NCBI RefSeq assembly: GCF_900496995.4
Contig: NC_044012.1
Coordinates: 24,404,759 to 24,468,758 of the forward strand
Direction of reading: 5' to 3'
Length of the DNA stretch: 64,000 nt
DNA from: Aquila chrysaetos chrysaetos
Lineage: Eukaryota; Chordata; Aves; Accipitriformes; Accipitridae
The notes beneath the pieces were generated by a model, which worked only from the letters and a program-made list of their open reading frames with translations, had not been told where the DNA came from and made no database searches. The first letter of the stretch is position 1, and each line of letters opens with the position of its first letter. A program made the translations under genes and the position numbers. Below are positions 1-13,400 of the stretch, one piece after another.

Positions 1-677
1 GATGTGCCATGGGGGTGGCAGAGGTGGAGCAGCTCTGGTTCTGGATCAGAAAGCCACATCTCAACCTGGGCCTGGCCACCATCCCCCCAGGCACTGGGGA
101 CACGCTGTGTGGAGAGGGCAGCCATAGGGGACTGTTGAATTCCAATCCAGAAGGAGCCAGCTGAGCCCCTGGCCTTCACCACCACCAGAGGCAGTGCTGA
201 CGGTGTTGGGCACAGCATCAGCTCACTCCTGTGGAGTGCAGGACAGGGACATTTGTCAAACTCTGCCATACCAGCAAGAGGAGAAAAAAAAAAAAAAAAA
301 AAAAAAAAGAAGGGGCACACAGACACCTCAAGAAGAAGGGAGCTCAGCCAGCACAGCCAAAACACCAAATCCACCCCCCAATCCCAGTAAACTTCCACTG
401 TTCCCATCTATTCAATCGACTGCAGTAGGAGGGATTAAGGCACATGTATTTTTCTTTTAACACAGTCAGTACAAACACCAACGACTTTCCTCTAGATGTG
501 CCCAAGCTCCCTTCCTGAGCATGGGCGCAGACAAGACAGGTAATAACTCGCAAGCCCAGAGGAAGCTGGTTGGTATTTTCCAGTTCAAACATGGGACAGG
601 CAGTCCTCAACTGTGCTCCCGTGGAGGTGGACAGCAGCAATCATGCCTGTCACCACATCAGTGGAAGACACCAATAA
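1..677. other. Downstream flank of TUFT1, no gene recognised
   Basis: No exon-like or RNA-gene signal was seen on either strand. The stretch contains an A25 run at 284-308. The short open frames are interrupted by or built on that run and resemble no known protein. Confidence 0.5.
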
Positions 678-935
678 TTTATTGAAATAAATACAGGTAA
701 CAAACCAAACAGCCTCTGGGTTTAAACACTACACATACATTGGGTACAATTTCTCTACACTCTTGGGAAAAGCATGGTGATACACTGATTTTTGGCTACG
801 TGAGCCTTTGCCAAGTCCGGAGCAGCCAGATATGTGCTGGAGATCAGAGGTGGAGGCTCCCAGCTTGTCACGCATTGGGCTTTGTTGTAGGAAGGAGTCC
901 GGTTTCAGGAGGATTTCTTTGTTTGTAAGAGTGAA

Positions 936-971
<36 letters not shown>

Positions 972-1419
972 CAAAAAAAGGTTAAACCCCAAGTCCATAC
1001 TGGCAAGCTGCAAGCTGAACGGGGGGCTCTGTTCAGATGAGGCCCTTCAGAAGCGAAGGCTGCTCTTGCAGAACAACCCCAGCAAACCCAGGACTGACCA
1101 GGGAAAGCGAACCTGGCTCTCCAGCCAGAGAGCCACCTTGTCCATGCCAGGGCCAGCTGGTCCCAGCCTCCAACCTGGCATCCGTGTGACCTTGGGACCC
1201 AGTGGGGACAGCAATGTGGACGCTTCACAAACCTCCTTCCTCTGCCAGGACCACCCCGGCTATGTCTGTCCTCGGTTGCCAGTTCTCCAGGGCACAGCCC
1301 TCCGCCAACAGCTCCGGGGAGACTCCGGGAGCACAGAGGCCAGAGGACGGCAGTCAAGCAGGGAAATCCAGTCAACGATAACAAGGGGAGAGTCTTCAGC
1401 TCAGACCGGCCCTCGAAAC
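678..1419 (-). other. TUFT1: TUFT1 3' untranslated region with candidate polyadenylation signal
   Basis: The stretch follows the TUFT1 stop codon. An AATAAA hexamer on the minus strand (TTTATT at 678-683) is the best 3' end signal seen, which would give a 3'UTR of about 0.75 kb. An uninterrupted T30 run at 938-967 becomes A30 in the transcript and could cause internal oligo-dT priming. The large open frames in this stretch match nothing I recognise. Confidence 0.55.
938..967. repeat. T30 mononucleotide run
   Basis: Thirty consecutive T on the plus strand, inside the TUFT1 3'UTR on the opposite strand. It has no obvious retroposed body attached, so I treat it as a simple repeat. Confidence 0.9.
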
Positions 1420-4400
1420 TCATGTTTCCACTACTCGAATGAGAGGGAGCGGCTTGGGGCCCGTCAGCCTTTTGCTGCAAGAGAGAAAGGGTTGGCTCAG
1501 CCAGACGAACTGGATGGGCTTTGGGGGGAAAAACTGCAAGAGAGTGTCCTGCCCCAGCCCTGATCGGTGATGTCTCCCCCCAAAACCGCCCACAGGAGGG
1601 AACCCTGCTCCCCTGTACTCCCCTGAAGGAGGGATGCAGGAGTGGAGACCTCTCTGCAAACAGACAATAATACAACACCCTTCCAGAAGAGCATCCCTGC
1701 ATGCAGCATCTCCTCCCAGACTGCAGCTCCTGCTGCCCCAGGTAAGACGTGGACCTGCAGATGAAGCTGCTGAGCAGCCAGGCAGGCTGGAGGGTACGTG
1801 CTCCCCTCGTACCTGCTCACATACTCTGACTTCGAGCGCGCTCTGGAGCTGTGGCTGCCCCGACTGACTTGCTTCTCAATCAAGTGCTCTATGCGGTCAT
1901 GCATCTCCAGGTTCTGCAAAAGAAGGAGCCACGGTTAGCGATGGGCAGCTGGGGACAGGCAGGCTGCGGGCACACAGATCACTTGCTGAGAAATGCTCCA
2001 GTATAATCTCTTGCCATGGGTCAGCTTTTTCTTGAGGGAAATGAAATCCAGCCCTACATAGTTTGGGCTGAGGCCAATTGTATGAAGTTCAACAAGGCCA
2101 AGTGCTGGGTCCTGCACTTGGGTCACAGCAACCCCATACAGTGCTACAGGCTTGGGGAAGAGTGGATGGAAAGTTGCCCGTCAGAGAAAGACCTGGGCGT
2201 GCTGGCTGACAGCCGGTTGGATATGATCCAGCAGTGTGCCCAGGTGGCCAAGACGGCCAACGGCATCCTGGCCTGTATCAGAAATAGTGTGGCCAGCAGG
2301 AGCAGGGAGGTGATTGTTCCCCTGTACTTGGCACTGGTGAGGCCGCACCTCGAGTACTGTGTTCAGTTTGGGGCCCCTCACTACAAGAAAGACATTGGGT
2401 TGCTGGAGCGTGTCCAGAGAAGGGCAACCAAGTTGGTGAGGGGCCTGGAGCACAACTCTTATGAGGAGCGGCTGAGGGAGCTGGGGCTGTTTAGTCTGGA
2501 GTAAAGGAGGCCGAGGGGAGACCTTATAGCTCTCTACAACTACCTGAAGGGGGGTTGTAGTGAGGTGGGTGCTGGTCTCTTCTGTCAGATGGCTGGAGAT
2601 AGGACGAGAGGAAATGGCCTCAAGTTGCAGCAAGGGAGATTTTGGTTAGATATTAGGAAAAATTTCTTTACTGAGAGGGTTGTCAGACATTGGAATAGGC
2701 TGCCCAGGGAAGTGGTTGAGTCACCATCCCTGGAGGTATTCAAAAAGTGAGTAGACAGGGTACTCCAGAACATGGTTTAGTGGGCACGGATGATGGTTGG
2801 ACTCGATGATCTTGAAGGTCTTTTCCAACCTAAATGATTCTATGATTCTATAGGGACTGCTTGCCAAAGGAGAGCCAGGATGGTTTGTAAGACCTGCCGA
2901 ACACCCAACAGGGAAACCCACCAGCACACAATCTCTCTCGCTGGATCTGTTTTCCACCTGGGTTCACAGCAGGCTGTGCTCACACACACTGTCCCCATGC
3001 AGAAATTAGCAAAATAAGTCACCAAGGAGGGAAGAAAACACTAGAAGTGCCGATGCAGGCTCAGTTTTTATCCAAAAAAGGAGAGAGGGTTGACACTTGT
3101 TATAATCCTAGAGGCTGGAATGCAATTTTAATTTCTGACACGCACACATTCAGCTGCAGCTTTGTAAGCAAGAAGGGTTTTGCTGCCAGAGAAATGTGCT
3201 TAATGGGATTATTTGGGACTCGGCTTGAGTTCACAGCTGCTCCAGCAACCCCAGCTGCATTGGAAACCATCACACCAGCTTGGGGAACCAGCACAGCCCT
3301 CGGGGCTGCGGAGGGCACGTTTTCCTACGCGAAGCAGGTGTTGGTGCCAGGGAAAAGCTTTGCTGCCAGCTGCTCTGCCCAGAGCGAAGCTCATCACTGT
3401 GAGGGAGCCCAGCCATGACCCGCAGGCGTGCACAAACCAGTCACACAGGGAGGTTTCAACGAGAGGGTCTGAGCTTGGAGCAGACCCTGCGCACCCCCCA
3501 AAACGGCCCCGTTAAGACGCACCTCAGCCTCCAAGTAAGCAACTTTCTCCTTGAGCTCCTGGATCATGGCATCTTTGGCCTGAATCACCGTTTTGGAGTT
3601 CTGGAGCTATAAGAGAAAAGTTCACAGCGGCTGAAAATCCCTCTCGTGTACAGCTGGGCTTATTCTGCCTGTTAACACCCACAACATTAACTCCAAGGTC
3701 TGCATAAAAACCAATCAAAAAAAGCCTCAGATTAAGTCTGTGAATTAAGCCCCAGGTGAAGGAGCCTCTGCTCACAGAGTTTGAGATTTAACTCTTTCAG
3801 CAGGCAAGCTGGGTGCACAGCACTCCTTTTACGCTCCTTTTATTACCCTCCCCGGGCCAGGGCAGCTTGCACCGCAGCCCTTTGGGCTGTCACCCTGGGG
3901 TCAGTCCCTGCTGCAGGACAGGGCTCTGGGCTGCCTTTGAACTTGTGTCCCTTTGGTTTGCAAAGGGACTCAGCCCCACAAACCAGCAATTCTTTGCTTC
4001 CAAGCAGCTTAAGAGATATCTTCCCCCCCCCCCCTCTTTTTTTTAAGTCCCCTCCAAGTCCTCCCAGGCACTCCCTCACCCGTCCTCCCACCCTGGCCCC
4101 GCTCCTCTCACCTGCTCGATCATCTGGCGGACTTTGCGTTGCTGGCTTTTCAGCATGTCGTCCAGATGATGTATCTTCTCCCGTAGCATGGCCACCTCCT
4201 TCTCCAGCTGAGCAGACCTGGGAAAAGGAGAGCGGACAGGAGTCCAGGAGCCATCGATGGCTTCCCAGAAAAGGAGTACCCACCCAGCTATGCCCAGAGC
4301 AGCTTTTTATCAGCCAGGTCTCCTCTACAGCCGCACAGGTCTTGAAATATTTTGACTAGACAAGGTAAGGAGAGGCAGAGACAAAACCTATTCAAGCAGG

Positions 4401-7400
4401 AGCCACAAAGACTAGCAACCACAGACTGGAGGGACACAGGAACATCAGGAAGAGTCAGGCCACAAACAAGGCCTTCCAGAAACAAGCCATTGCCAATTAG
4501 CCCCTGGAGCACAAGGATACCAGCTGGGCAGAACGAATCCAACATTACAGGGAGAATCGGCTGCTCTGGAGGCTCCCCAGGACCTGCCTCGAGCTCCCAG
4601 CCCACAGTGGGGCCGCTAGAGGTCTCTGGGCAGCCCAGCTCCGGATCTCTCAGAGCAAAGCAAAACTGCAGGAGGTATTTGGAGATTAGTCAACTCTTGG
4701 GAGTAGGGTGCTGTTTTGCAAGCCAGAGAGCAAGCACGCCCTTCGCAGGAATGTGCAGTCATGCCCCAGCGAGCTGACACCCCGACCCAGCGGCATGGGC
4801 TTGCTCTGGAGTTGGCAGCCAAGCCAGAGGCCAAGCCTCACCGGTCTTGTTCAGCGAGCTTGTCACCTTCCACGCTTCTCAGCCTCGCCAGCTCTGCTTC
4901 GCCTTCTTTCATCTTCAGCAGCAAACTCCTGTGTTCCTGCAGCAGAGCGAGAGGCTGAGTTACATGCACGGAAACAAGTCGCAACACATGCTCCTTGGCC
5001 TCCGCTGCACAGCGGGGAGCTACAGACACCCAGGGAGCCAGGCATGCTCAGCTCAGCCTCCCTGCTCAGTCTGCGGGTTGTTTTCACGAGCATTAAATTT
5101 ACATGCGAGAGACAGACACACAAGGGCAGCCGCAGAGATGACCGACAGCAGATGTCCCGCTCCTTTACCCCTAGGTTACAGGCAAGGCACCAACCCATCT
5201 CCTTCCCTGCTGTCGGGCCAGGGAAGGCAGTCCCAGATCACTTCATGCTCATGCTGCACTGTTAGATTTATGACTTTAATGTTATTATGAGCAGACCACA
5301 GCTGGGGGAAAAAAAAAAAAAAAAAAAAATCAAGGCTGGAGTTTGTGCTAAGCCTCCTGGTTCTTCTCATGGGGGCATGTCTAGACTGTGTGGTCATTTC
5401 CAGGATACCTGGAAGAGTTTGCACAGAACGACCAGATCTTCTAGACCTGAGAAATGCAAGTCTAAATCAGCAACTCAATTTTGAGCCATTCCCAGCAGCT
5501 GGCTTTGCCCAATGCTTTTGGGTTAAACCTGGCTGGGAAGTCAAACCCTCTGTAGGGTGGGTACCCTGCAGCTGGTCCAAGACCCTCTGCGGGGTCTGCA
5601 CTGAACACTGCCAAACTCATCACCACCAGGCTTTCCCATTCCCCCCACTAGCAGAGTGGGACCAGGCAGCTCCACTAATCCCATCAGCCCCACCATGGCT
5701 TCAGGGCCAGTACCTTCTCCATCCCTGCCAGGAGTCTCTGCAGCTCATCCACCTGCACCTCCTTCTCCACCACACTCTTCTCTGCTCTCCGCAGGGCAGA
5801 GCTTGTCTGCTCTGCTTCCTCCTGGTACTGTGACACCGTCCTCTGCAAACAAGATGGAGATACCTTTACCCCAGACCCTCACATGCCTGGACACCAGAGC
5901 CACCGGAGCTCTCTCCCAAGCATTGTTCTGAAACTGCACCACTGCCTAGAGCCTTGGCAGGCAGATTTTGCTGAAGGCAGCCGGGCGTCTCAGGAAACAG
6001 CCCGACATGCTTCAGAGAAAAGAGCTTCTTCAGAAAGCTCCCTGGCTTCAAAGCACTTCAAAGGAGCGAGCACTTAAATGCTGTAGCAATAAAGGCTCCT
6101 CAAATGCAAGAGACATGTTCGTTCTCAGCCACACGTGCTCTGGGGCTGTTTGCAGGCTCCTCTCAGGCCACCTGCCCAAGGAACCGACCTCGGCAGCCAG
6201 CCCCACGCCTGCATCACCAGCTCAGGAGCTGAGAGGGGACAAGGGTGTCCCTGTGGGTCCCCACAACAGCTGGAGAGCAGGCTCAGACAAGAAGGCACAC
6301 ATCTGGGCAGTGCTGGCAGGATCAACAACTGCTGAAACACCCATCCCTGCCATCCCCAGGATCTCCATCTGGGCTCAGAGCCTGCAGTCAGCATCACAGC
6401 TGAGAAAGACCCCAAAATGCCACCAAACCACACAACTTCCTACATTCAAGGACAGACATCCTCAGGGCACTTGCCCCTGCTGTGGGCAGGTGGACATCCC
6501 CATACCGGAGGAAGCAGTCACCACTCAAACCCACTTCCCCAGCAGACGCTGTCCCCCGTCCCGCTGCGGGGAACCCCCCAGGCTAGCCAGGACCAGTTTG
6601 GTCTGCGGGACAGGATGCGAGCCGGGACATCACCAGTGCCACCAGTGCATGGAGCTGCGGGGTGACACAGTCAGGCCCAGCCCATCCGGGACATGAGCAG
6701 TCACTAGAAAATAAACCAAAGAGGACCATTAATCACCAGGGCTGAGGAAGGGAGGGAAGCGAACGCAGCAGCTTTGTCAGCACTGCTCGGCAGGTGAGGA
6801 GACCCGTGTGATGGGTCCAGGTGCTTCCCAGTCAGCTTGCACCTCTCTACAGCAAACAGCCCTGCAGGTGAAGAGGCTGAGCTCCAGGAGAGACTGCAAC
6901 GGCCAGCATGGCCACAGCAGCCCAGCACCGTGACTGGGAACCCCAGACTTGGTCTCTGCTCGACCCGCTGGGACATGCCAGTGGTCCCCACTCCCCATGA
7001 AACACCCCTCTCGCACACCAAGCCTGGCTACGGTCAGAAAGGCTTAGCAGAGTTTGGGGGGACCACCTTCCAACATGGCTGATGCTTTTATTTTATGTGA
7101 CTTTTAACTGGGAAAGCATTTATATCTTCAGACTCCTCTGGGCAACCAGGGAGGCAGTTTGCTGGGGTTTGGCCAGGTCTGGACTCCCCGGTGTATTTTA
7201 ACAGCACACACCAAGCCCACTGCTCTGCAAGTGGAAGCCAGACACTTCCAGCAGCCCAAACTCACATGCTCATGCAGCTCCTCAGACTTCCAAAAAGAAA
7301 AAAAAATAGCAAAATAAAATAAAAATCACACTTTCCCAGCAGAGAAGTGCGCAGCGTAGTCACCTCAAAGGTTTTCCTTTCCAACTGATGGCGCTTTTCA

Positions 7401-10400
7401 ACCTCCTGCAGCTTCGTGAACAGCCTCTTTGCCGTCTGTCGGATCTTTTCCACGTCTTCACCTGAGCAATCCTCCTCCTGTGGAGACAGTAACAGGACAG
7501 GATGAGCAGTCGGGAGGTATCAAAGGAGCCCTCCACCCCAATGTGGGCAGCGCTGTTGGTGACAAAGCCTGGTAACATCACTTCTCAGCTTGAAAAAAAC
7601 AAAAGGCGCTCCTGTCCTCACCTCCCACACTTGAGCGACAGCTTCCAGCCCTCAAGATAATGTGCACAGTATCCTTTGGCTGGCTTCCAAGCCCCATTTG
7701 CAGGATGCCATCCTGATCTGCGCTTGGGCAACCCAAAACCCTGCAATGCGAACCAGGTCCACAGCAACCCAGCCTGAAACACCAGCCCAGAGCATCTGCC
7801 CCAGCCAGGAGAAAGACGAAGAGCTGGAGAAATATTTACCAGCTTAAGGTTCCTGTTATCCCTTCTGCTAAAAAGCTCTCATGTGCAGAGATTTAAAAAC
7901 CTATTATGCACACTTTTATTGCTCTAAGAGAGCTGCACTCCATTTCTGATCTGACCCCGACAAAAAGACTAGAGTTTGCCACAGGAGCATCTGATCATGT
8001 GCTGAACAGGTGCGAAATTACCTGCTGGGAGGAAGATTGCAAACTAAAACCAGTATTTCTTTCCATAGTGCTGAAATCCCCCTCTTTAGCTCCATACCTG
8101 GTCCTCCCAGGAATCAGCACGCAGCATCTCCGGGTACAGCCAGCTCCCGTTTTGCTTTTCCAGCACAACCTACGTAAGCAAAGGACAGACAGACAGGGAT
8201 GTAACGCTGGCTGGCACAGCCGCTTGCACGAGAACACAGTCACATGCAGACAGCTAGCTCTGGGGCACCACAGCAACTTGAGACTGAGAGTTTTTTTGCA
8301 AACGAACATGCAATAGAGCCTTTGGCCAGCCAATGCGTTTTGCTTACTGACTCCTCGTTACATGCTTGCGCGGGTTTCAAATTTTGCCTGTAAATGGTGC
8401 CAACGTGGCTTTTGTTCGTCACAAGCACCTCAATCTTTAAGGCCCCTTCTATCATTTTCTGGACCCAAAGATGACATCTTTTTATAAGTCAATGTCATTT
8501 AATGCCCGAGAAATGCTCCCGTTACCTGTGCATGCTGTTTATCTCCTTGTCTGTTCTCAAGTTTACTACTTAAGTCTTCCCGCAGCTTCTTCAAAGAACT
8601 TCTAGCCTGGCAAAGGCAAGTCAATTTAGCTTGATCTGCATGGACAGTATCACTCAGCCTAACAGAAATCAAACGAAGGCAGGGCGGCTGCTACGATGCC
8701 CTGCGCTCATATGCAATCGATGGCTTCTCTTCCAGCCTGACCCTCTGGTTTTACTACAGCCCTGCCTGCAAGCAGCACCATCTCTGGCAGATACCATCCT
8801 TGCAAGGCAGCTGTCCCACACAATCATGGGAAGGAAAAAAAAAAAAAAAAAAGGCAACAACCTGGAGACGCTACTGATTTTTCATGCATTAGTCATTGAC
8901 TTCACCTTTGAAGTGCCGAGAAGACCCTTGCTGTTCCCCAGCTCCCTCTTTGCCACACTGCAGGACGCTGACAAGTACAGTCTTGACTTGCAGCTACTCG
9001 AATTAGTCAGAGCAAGTGAGCCAGAGGAATGATTTACAGGCTTTTACAGCAAACGCTGCCCCAACGCTTTTCAAAGAAAAGCTTTCTCAAAGCATTAACA
9101 GCATGGCTTCATCCCTACCCCTTGATTTTAGATGCCCAAGGTGCTCAGGTGAAGCAGTTTGCTGGAAACCGGGCAGTGGCAGGACAAGGGACAAGGCGAG
9201 ACCACGATGTGCAGCTCTCGGGTCAGCAATCAAGCCCTTAACCTGGGGACAGCGATCCGTGACTTTGATCCAGCTGGATCAAGACTTCCCCAGGTTTTTT
9301 ACACCACGACCCAGTGCAGGGCACTTCTCTTGGATGCGGACAGACTGGTACTGCCACCGTGACTTACTGGTTTAGCTTATTCTCTGGTTTTCACATGCAG
9401 GATTAAGTCGTACTGCACAGTTATGCTGCTTCAGCTATTCTGACAGGGCTACGTACAGCCTTTGCAGCCAGACAAGGTCTAAGTCCCGCTCTACTATTGC
9501 TAAGAGGTCCTTTGAAAACCCAACTCCTGTTTCCACCCGAGCTGTGGGGAGCTATGGGAAAGCTCAGATCAGAAAAGCTGAAGTCGAAGCCCCAGGAGTG
9601 GGAAGGATCATGAACAAAAACTGCAGCATCCAGCTGGCTGTGAGATAAGGTTTGGGTGAGCAACACCCCTGGAGCACTGCAGCCTTGGGCAGGCGGGAGC
9701 CAAGCAGGTCTGGGTTGCATGCAGGAGGCAGTGGGAACAGGCTGTTTTCTTTCAGGGGGAGAAACACGTGTTTTGGCAGAGGAGTCAGAAGGATGACGTA
9801 AAAGATCTGGAGGCCGCCCTACCAGATCTGCCCCTCGCTGCTCCCTGGGGCCAGCACCCAGCATAGAAACTTGCCCATGAGAGCACACCCAAATTCCCCC
9901 TCCTGCCCATTTCTCTCCCCCCCCCCCCTTTTTTTTTTTTTTTTTTAAGGCCAAACTGCCCAGGCCAGAACATGCACACAACCACTTCCGTGCCTTGCAA
10001 CCAGCTCTCCAGAAATAACATACCCACCAGGAGCGGAGGAAAGGGTTAATCTTCTGAGAGCCTCATCCAGTTTACTTTGGGAGATGAGACATACCAAAGA
10101 AACTGCCTTTTAACAAGAGGCTCTGGTTGTGCCGCACCCAGGCATGCAGGGGACAGCCTTGGGGTAAAGTCATCACGCAATTCTCTTCAAATTCAGTCCA
10201 TATAGCAGAGCAATTAGTCAGGCTGAATTAATTTATGGCGCTTGATTAGACTACTGCCCTGTACAGGCAAGTCAACAAACTGGAGAGTTCAGCTCTGCTG
10301 CCAGTTTGCCAGAGTGGTTGGGGCTCAGCCGGGGCTTGAGTGCCGCAGCTGGTGCAGGCATCGCCGCCCACTTGCATGAAACCCTGCGGGATGTTCCTGG

Positions 10401-13400
10401 GGGAAGCAGAGCACCCCGGACCCTCGCCGCAAGCCCCCACGGGTTCAGGCAGCGGCACGCAAGCCAGAGCCCCTCACAGATGTTAACTACCTCTTGAATG
10501 TAACGAACTTCACTTTTCAGCTGGTTGACGTGCTCCTCATGGTTCATGCTGCCCTCGGCCCGTGCCTTGAGATAAACCTGTCCAGGAGAGACGGTGGCAG
10601 CAGTTCAGACCATCCCAACTCTGGCCAGCCCAGGAATGCCAGCAGCAAGCTCAGCTCCACAGGGATCAGGACACCGGATCCCACTGCTTCCCGAGACACG
10701 TTGTGCGCGGGTTTCCCCTTTGCAGTTAACCCTCCCCGGCGTTTTTTGAAGCTGCTCCTCCTCCTGTGTGAGCCCCACCCCGTAGAGCCACCGCAGCTGC
10801 CCCAGGTTCTTGCTGCATCCCCCTAAAGCCAGGCAAGCCCACCGAGCTAGTGCTGCCAGGCAGCAGCACTGCGCCAGTCCTGCCCGCACAGTCAAGAGCT
10901 ACACTGGGGAGATTTTTGCTGGTGTAGCTTCAGACAAAACCTTTTTTCCAACCCCAGTTATTCAACAAGATCGCTTTGCAACAAAGCCAGGGACCGTACC
11001 TTGATGATCTCCTCATCGCCATCATTGGATTTGATGCATTCAGAGGCCAGGGAGTGACTGTTGCTGGATCTGTTGGCCACCATGGCGAAGGCTTTTCCCA
11101 CTGGCTGCAAGAGACAGAAGCAGCAGGGCTTTCAGAGAGGCGAGACTGGCTGGAATGGTTTGCCCAGCTCCAGTCAAATGAGCATCATGCACTTTCACAG
11201 AGGAACGCGGCACCGAGCACGACCTTGGGAAACGGCACCAAAACGTTTAACAGACCAGGAGATGAGTTTTCTAGCTGACGAAGCATAAACCGACCGATCC
11301 TCCACCAAATGCCCATTCCCTCCACCCTAAGTTAACTCACAAAGTTGTATTTTCAACTCCAAACCGAGCCATGGGGGAGACCCACCTTCTGCTTCACCTG
11401 CTCACGCCTGTCACCCGGGAGGTCATTCGGCAGAGTCAGCCGCAGCACCTTCACGCTCTCCTAAAACAAGAGGCAGGTTTTAGTTTTATAACTCCCTGAA
11501 AGTCTTTTTACACCCAGCTCTGGTACAAGTTGAGAGCCAGGTTGGCATCACTGCAGATGCGCGGACAAGCTGCCTTCCCCCTCAGTTTGAGCTGCAGCCT
11601 GCGAAGTAACGCTGGGATTAAAATGAGTAATAGCGAGCGCACGGTAACTACATTTATCAAACCCATCAGGGCTTGGAGGAGCCGTGGCCCAGCCAAGGCT
11701 GAGGTAATGCAGATGGGCAGGAGAAATGATTGGCGGGGTCGTTTTCGTGCATGCCCTCCTCTGCCAGGAGTCACAGCTGTCATCTGTCACTGCAGCCGGC
11801 TATGGTGGGGCCAATGCATGGCATTCAGTAGCAGCCCTGGAGAAGGATGAAAGCAGCCATTCCCAGCTCGTGTGCCAGGACCTTGCCAGATTCATCCTTC
11901 TCCCTGCCCTACCGCGACAGCTACACGCCCTCATGGCTCTGCTCGTCCTCTGCTGGCACAGCCCTGGCTGAGCGGAGCCCATTTTGGCAGCAGCCAGCGA
12001 GACCAGCAGCAGAGCACTCCCCAGCTCATGGCCATGAGCATCCATGGAGGCCTTCACTGCTTAACTCCTCACCCAAAGCCCTCCTACCAGTGACACCCAC
12101 TGAAGAGGCATTTCAGCTGCGTCCAGCACGATGCAAAGCTCAGCAAGCTTTCGAGGAGTTGCCCGGAGTGTATAAAGAGCCCTAAGGCAGCGCGTGGACA
12201 CCCAAAACCCTCCACGGGGTTGCCCACTCCCCATCCTCAGCTCAACACCAGCACCATGCACCCACAGTACTGTACAACCCCCATGTACAACCCCCCTTTC
12301 CCAGACAGACCTCACCGGCACCCAGGCAGCCGTCGCTCATGGTCCTTATTAAACACGACCCTGAAAGCAGGAGCTGCTCAGTGTGTGACAGCCACGGCAG
12401 CAGGCTCTTGGGCAGCAGCACAGTGGAGCCAGGGTAGGTGCCCGCGCAGCACCAGGCGCCCGCCCCTTGCCACACCTCAGCCACGTCAGCCTCCTGCTCT
12501 CCAAAAGCAACATCAAGGTATTTTTGCCTCCCTGCTTCCAACCACTCTCCTCGCCATCCAAGTCTTGACAAGCCATCTGTTTGTTTCCAAAATATTTTGT
12601 ATATGCTGCTCGCACAAACTCTGGCACCCTGGGAAACAAGGAGCCCTCCTACGGATCTCAAACACGTGGCCAGACCCCTTTGTTCCCCTGTTAAGACAAT
12701 TATCTAACAGAAACTTCACTTGGGCTCTTCTAGCACAGATTATTTAACCAGATACTTGTCTGCAACTTTTACTCCAGGGAATGTTTTACTTGGTAAGACC
12801 CAAGAAGTTGGAAACTTCGGTCAGAAAAACTTCAGAGCAGCCGGATGTAGCATGCTCCATGGTTTTGGGAAGATGCAAGAAGCGCTCAGGGTTTTACAGC
12901 AGGGAAAATGGCTCATGGCAGTGCCTGCACGCGAAGCATCGCTCATCATCTTCGTGCTGCCTAAAGCAAACAGGACACAGGGAAAGGCCGGGGGTCAGAG
13001 CACGGAGCAGCCCGCTCTTGCACAGGCTGCCGCCAGCAGGGCAGGAGCCTTGGCACAATGCGAGCCCGGCAGAGCCGCCAGCAGCACATCAGTCCCTTCA
13101 CGTGTCCTTACTCGCAGCTTTGTTTACAAGCATTGGGATCTCGCATTTGCCATCCCCGTCCTGTCAAGCCCAGGCGAGGGCGTGAGGCTGCCAAAGAAAT
13201 CGCTCGCCTGGGGAAGATTTGCTGCGATAAGAAACAAGCACCAGCCTATTTCCAGCCCCGCAGCCAAAACTACCTGGAGTTGGCATGCGGGTTCTTTCTG
13301 TCCCAGTAGATCCCCCAAAAAAACCTGCTCCTGGATAAACCCGCCATCGAGCCGACACAAACCAGCTGTGGCAGGAAGCAAAGAGCAGCCGGTGCCTTCC

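Noticed and set aside
905-1702. Minus-strand open frame of 265 codons over the TUFT1 3'UTR
   Set aside because: It runs through the T30 tract as poly-Lys and overlaps the real TUFT1 last exon in another frame.
2016-2504. Reverse-transcriptase-like frame considered as a host gene
   Set aside because: It is a 5'-truncated CR1 with an in-frame stop and a CR1 3' end.
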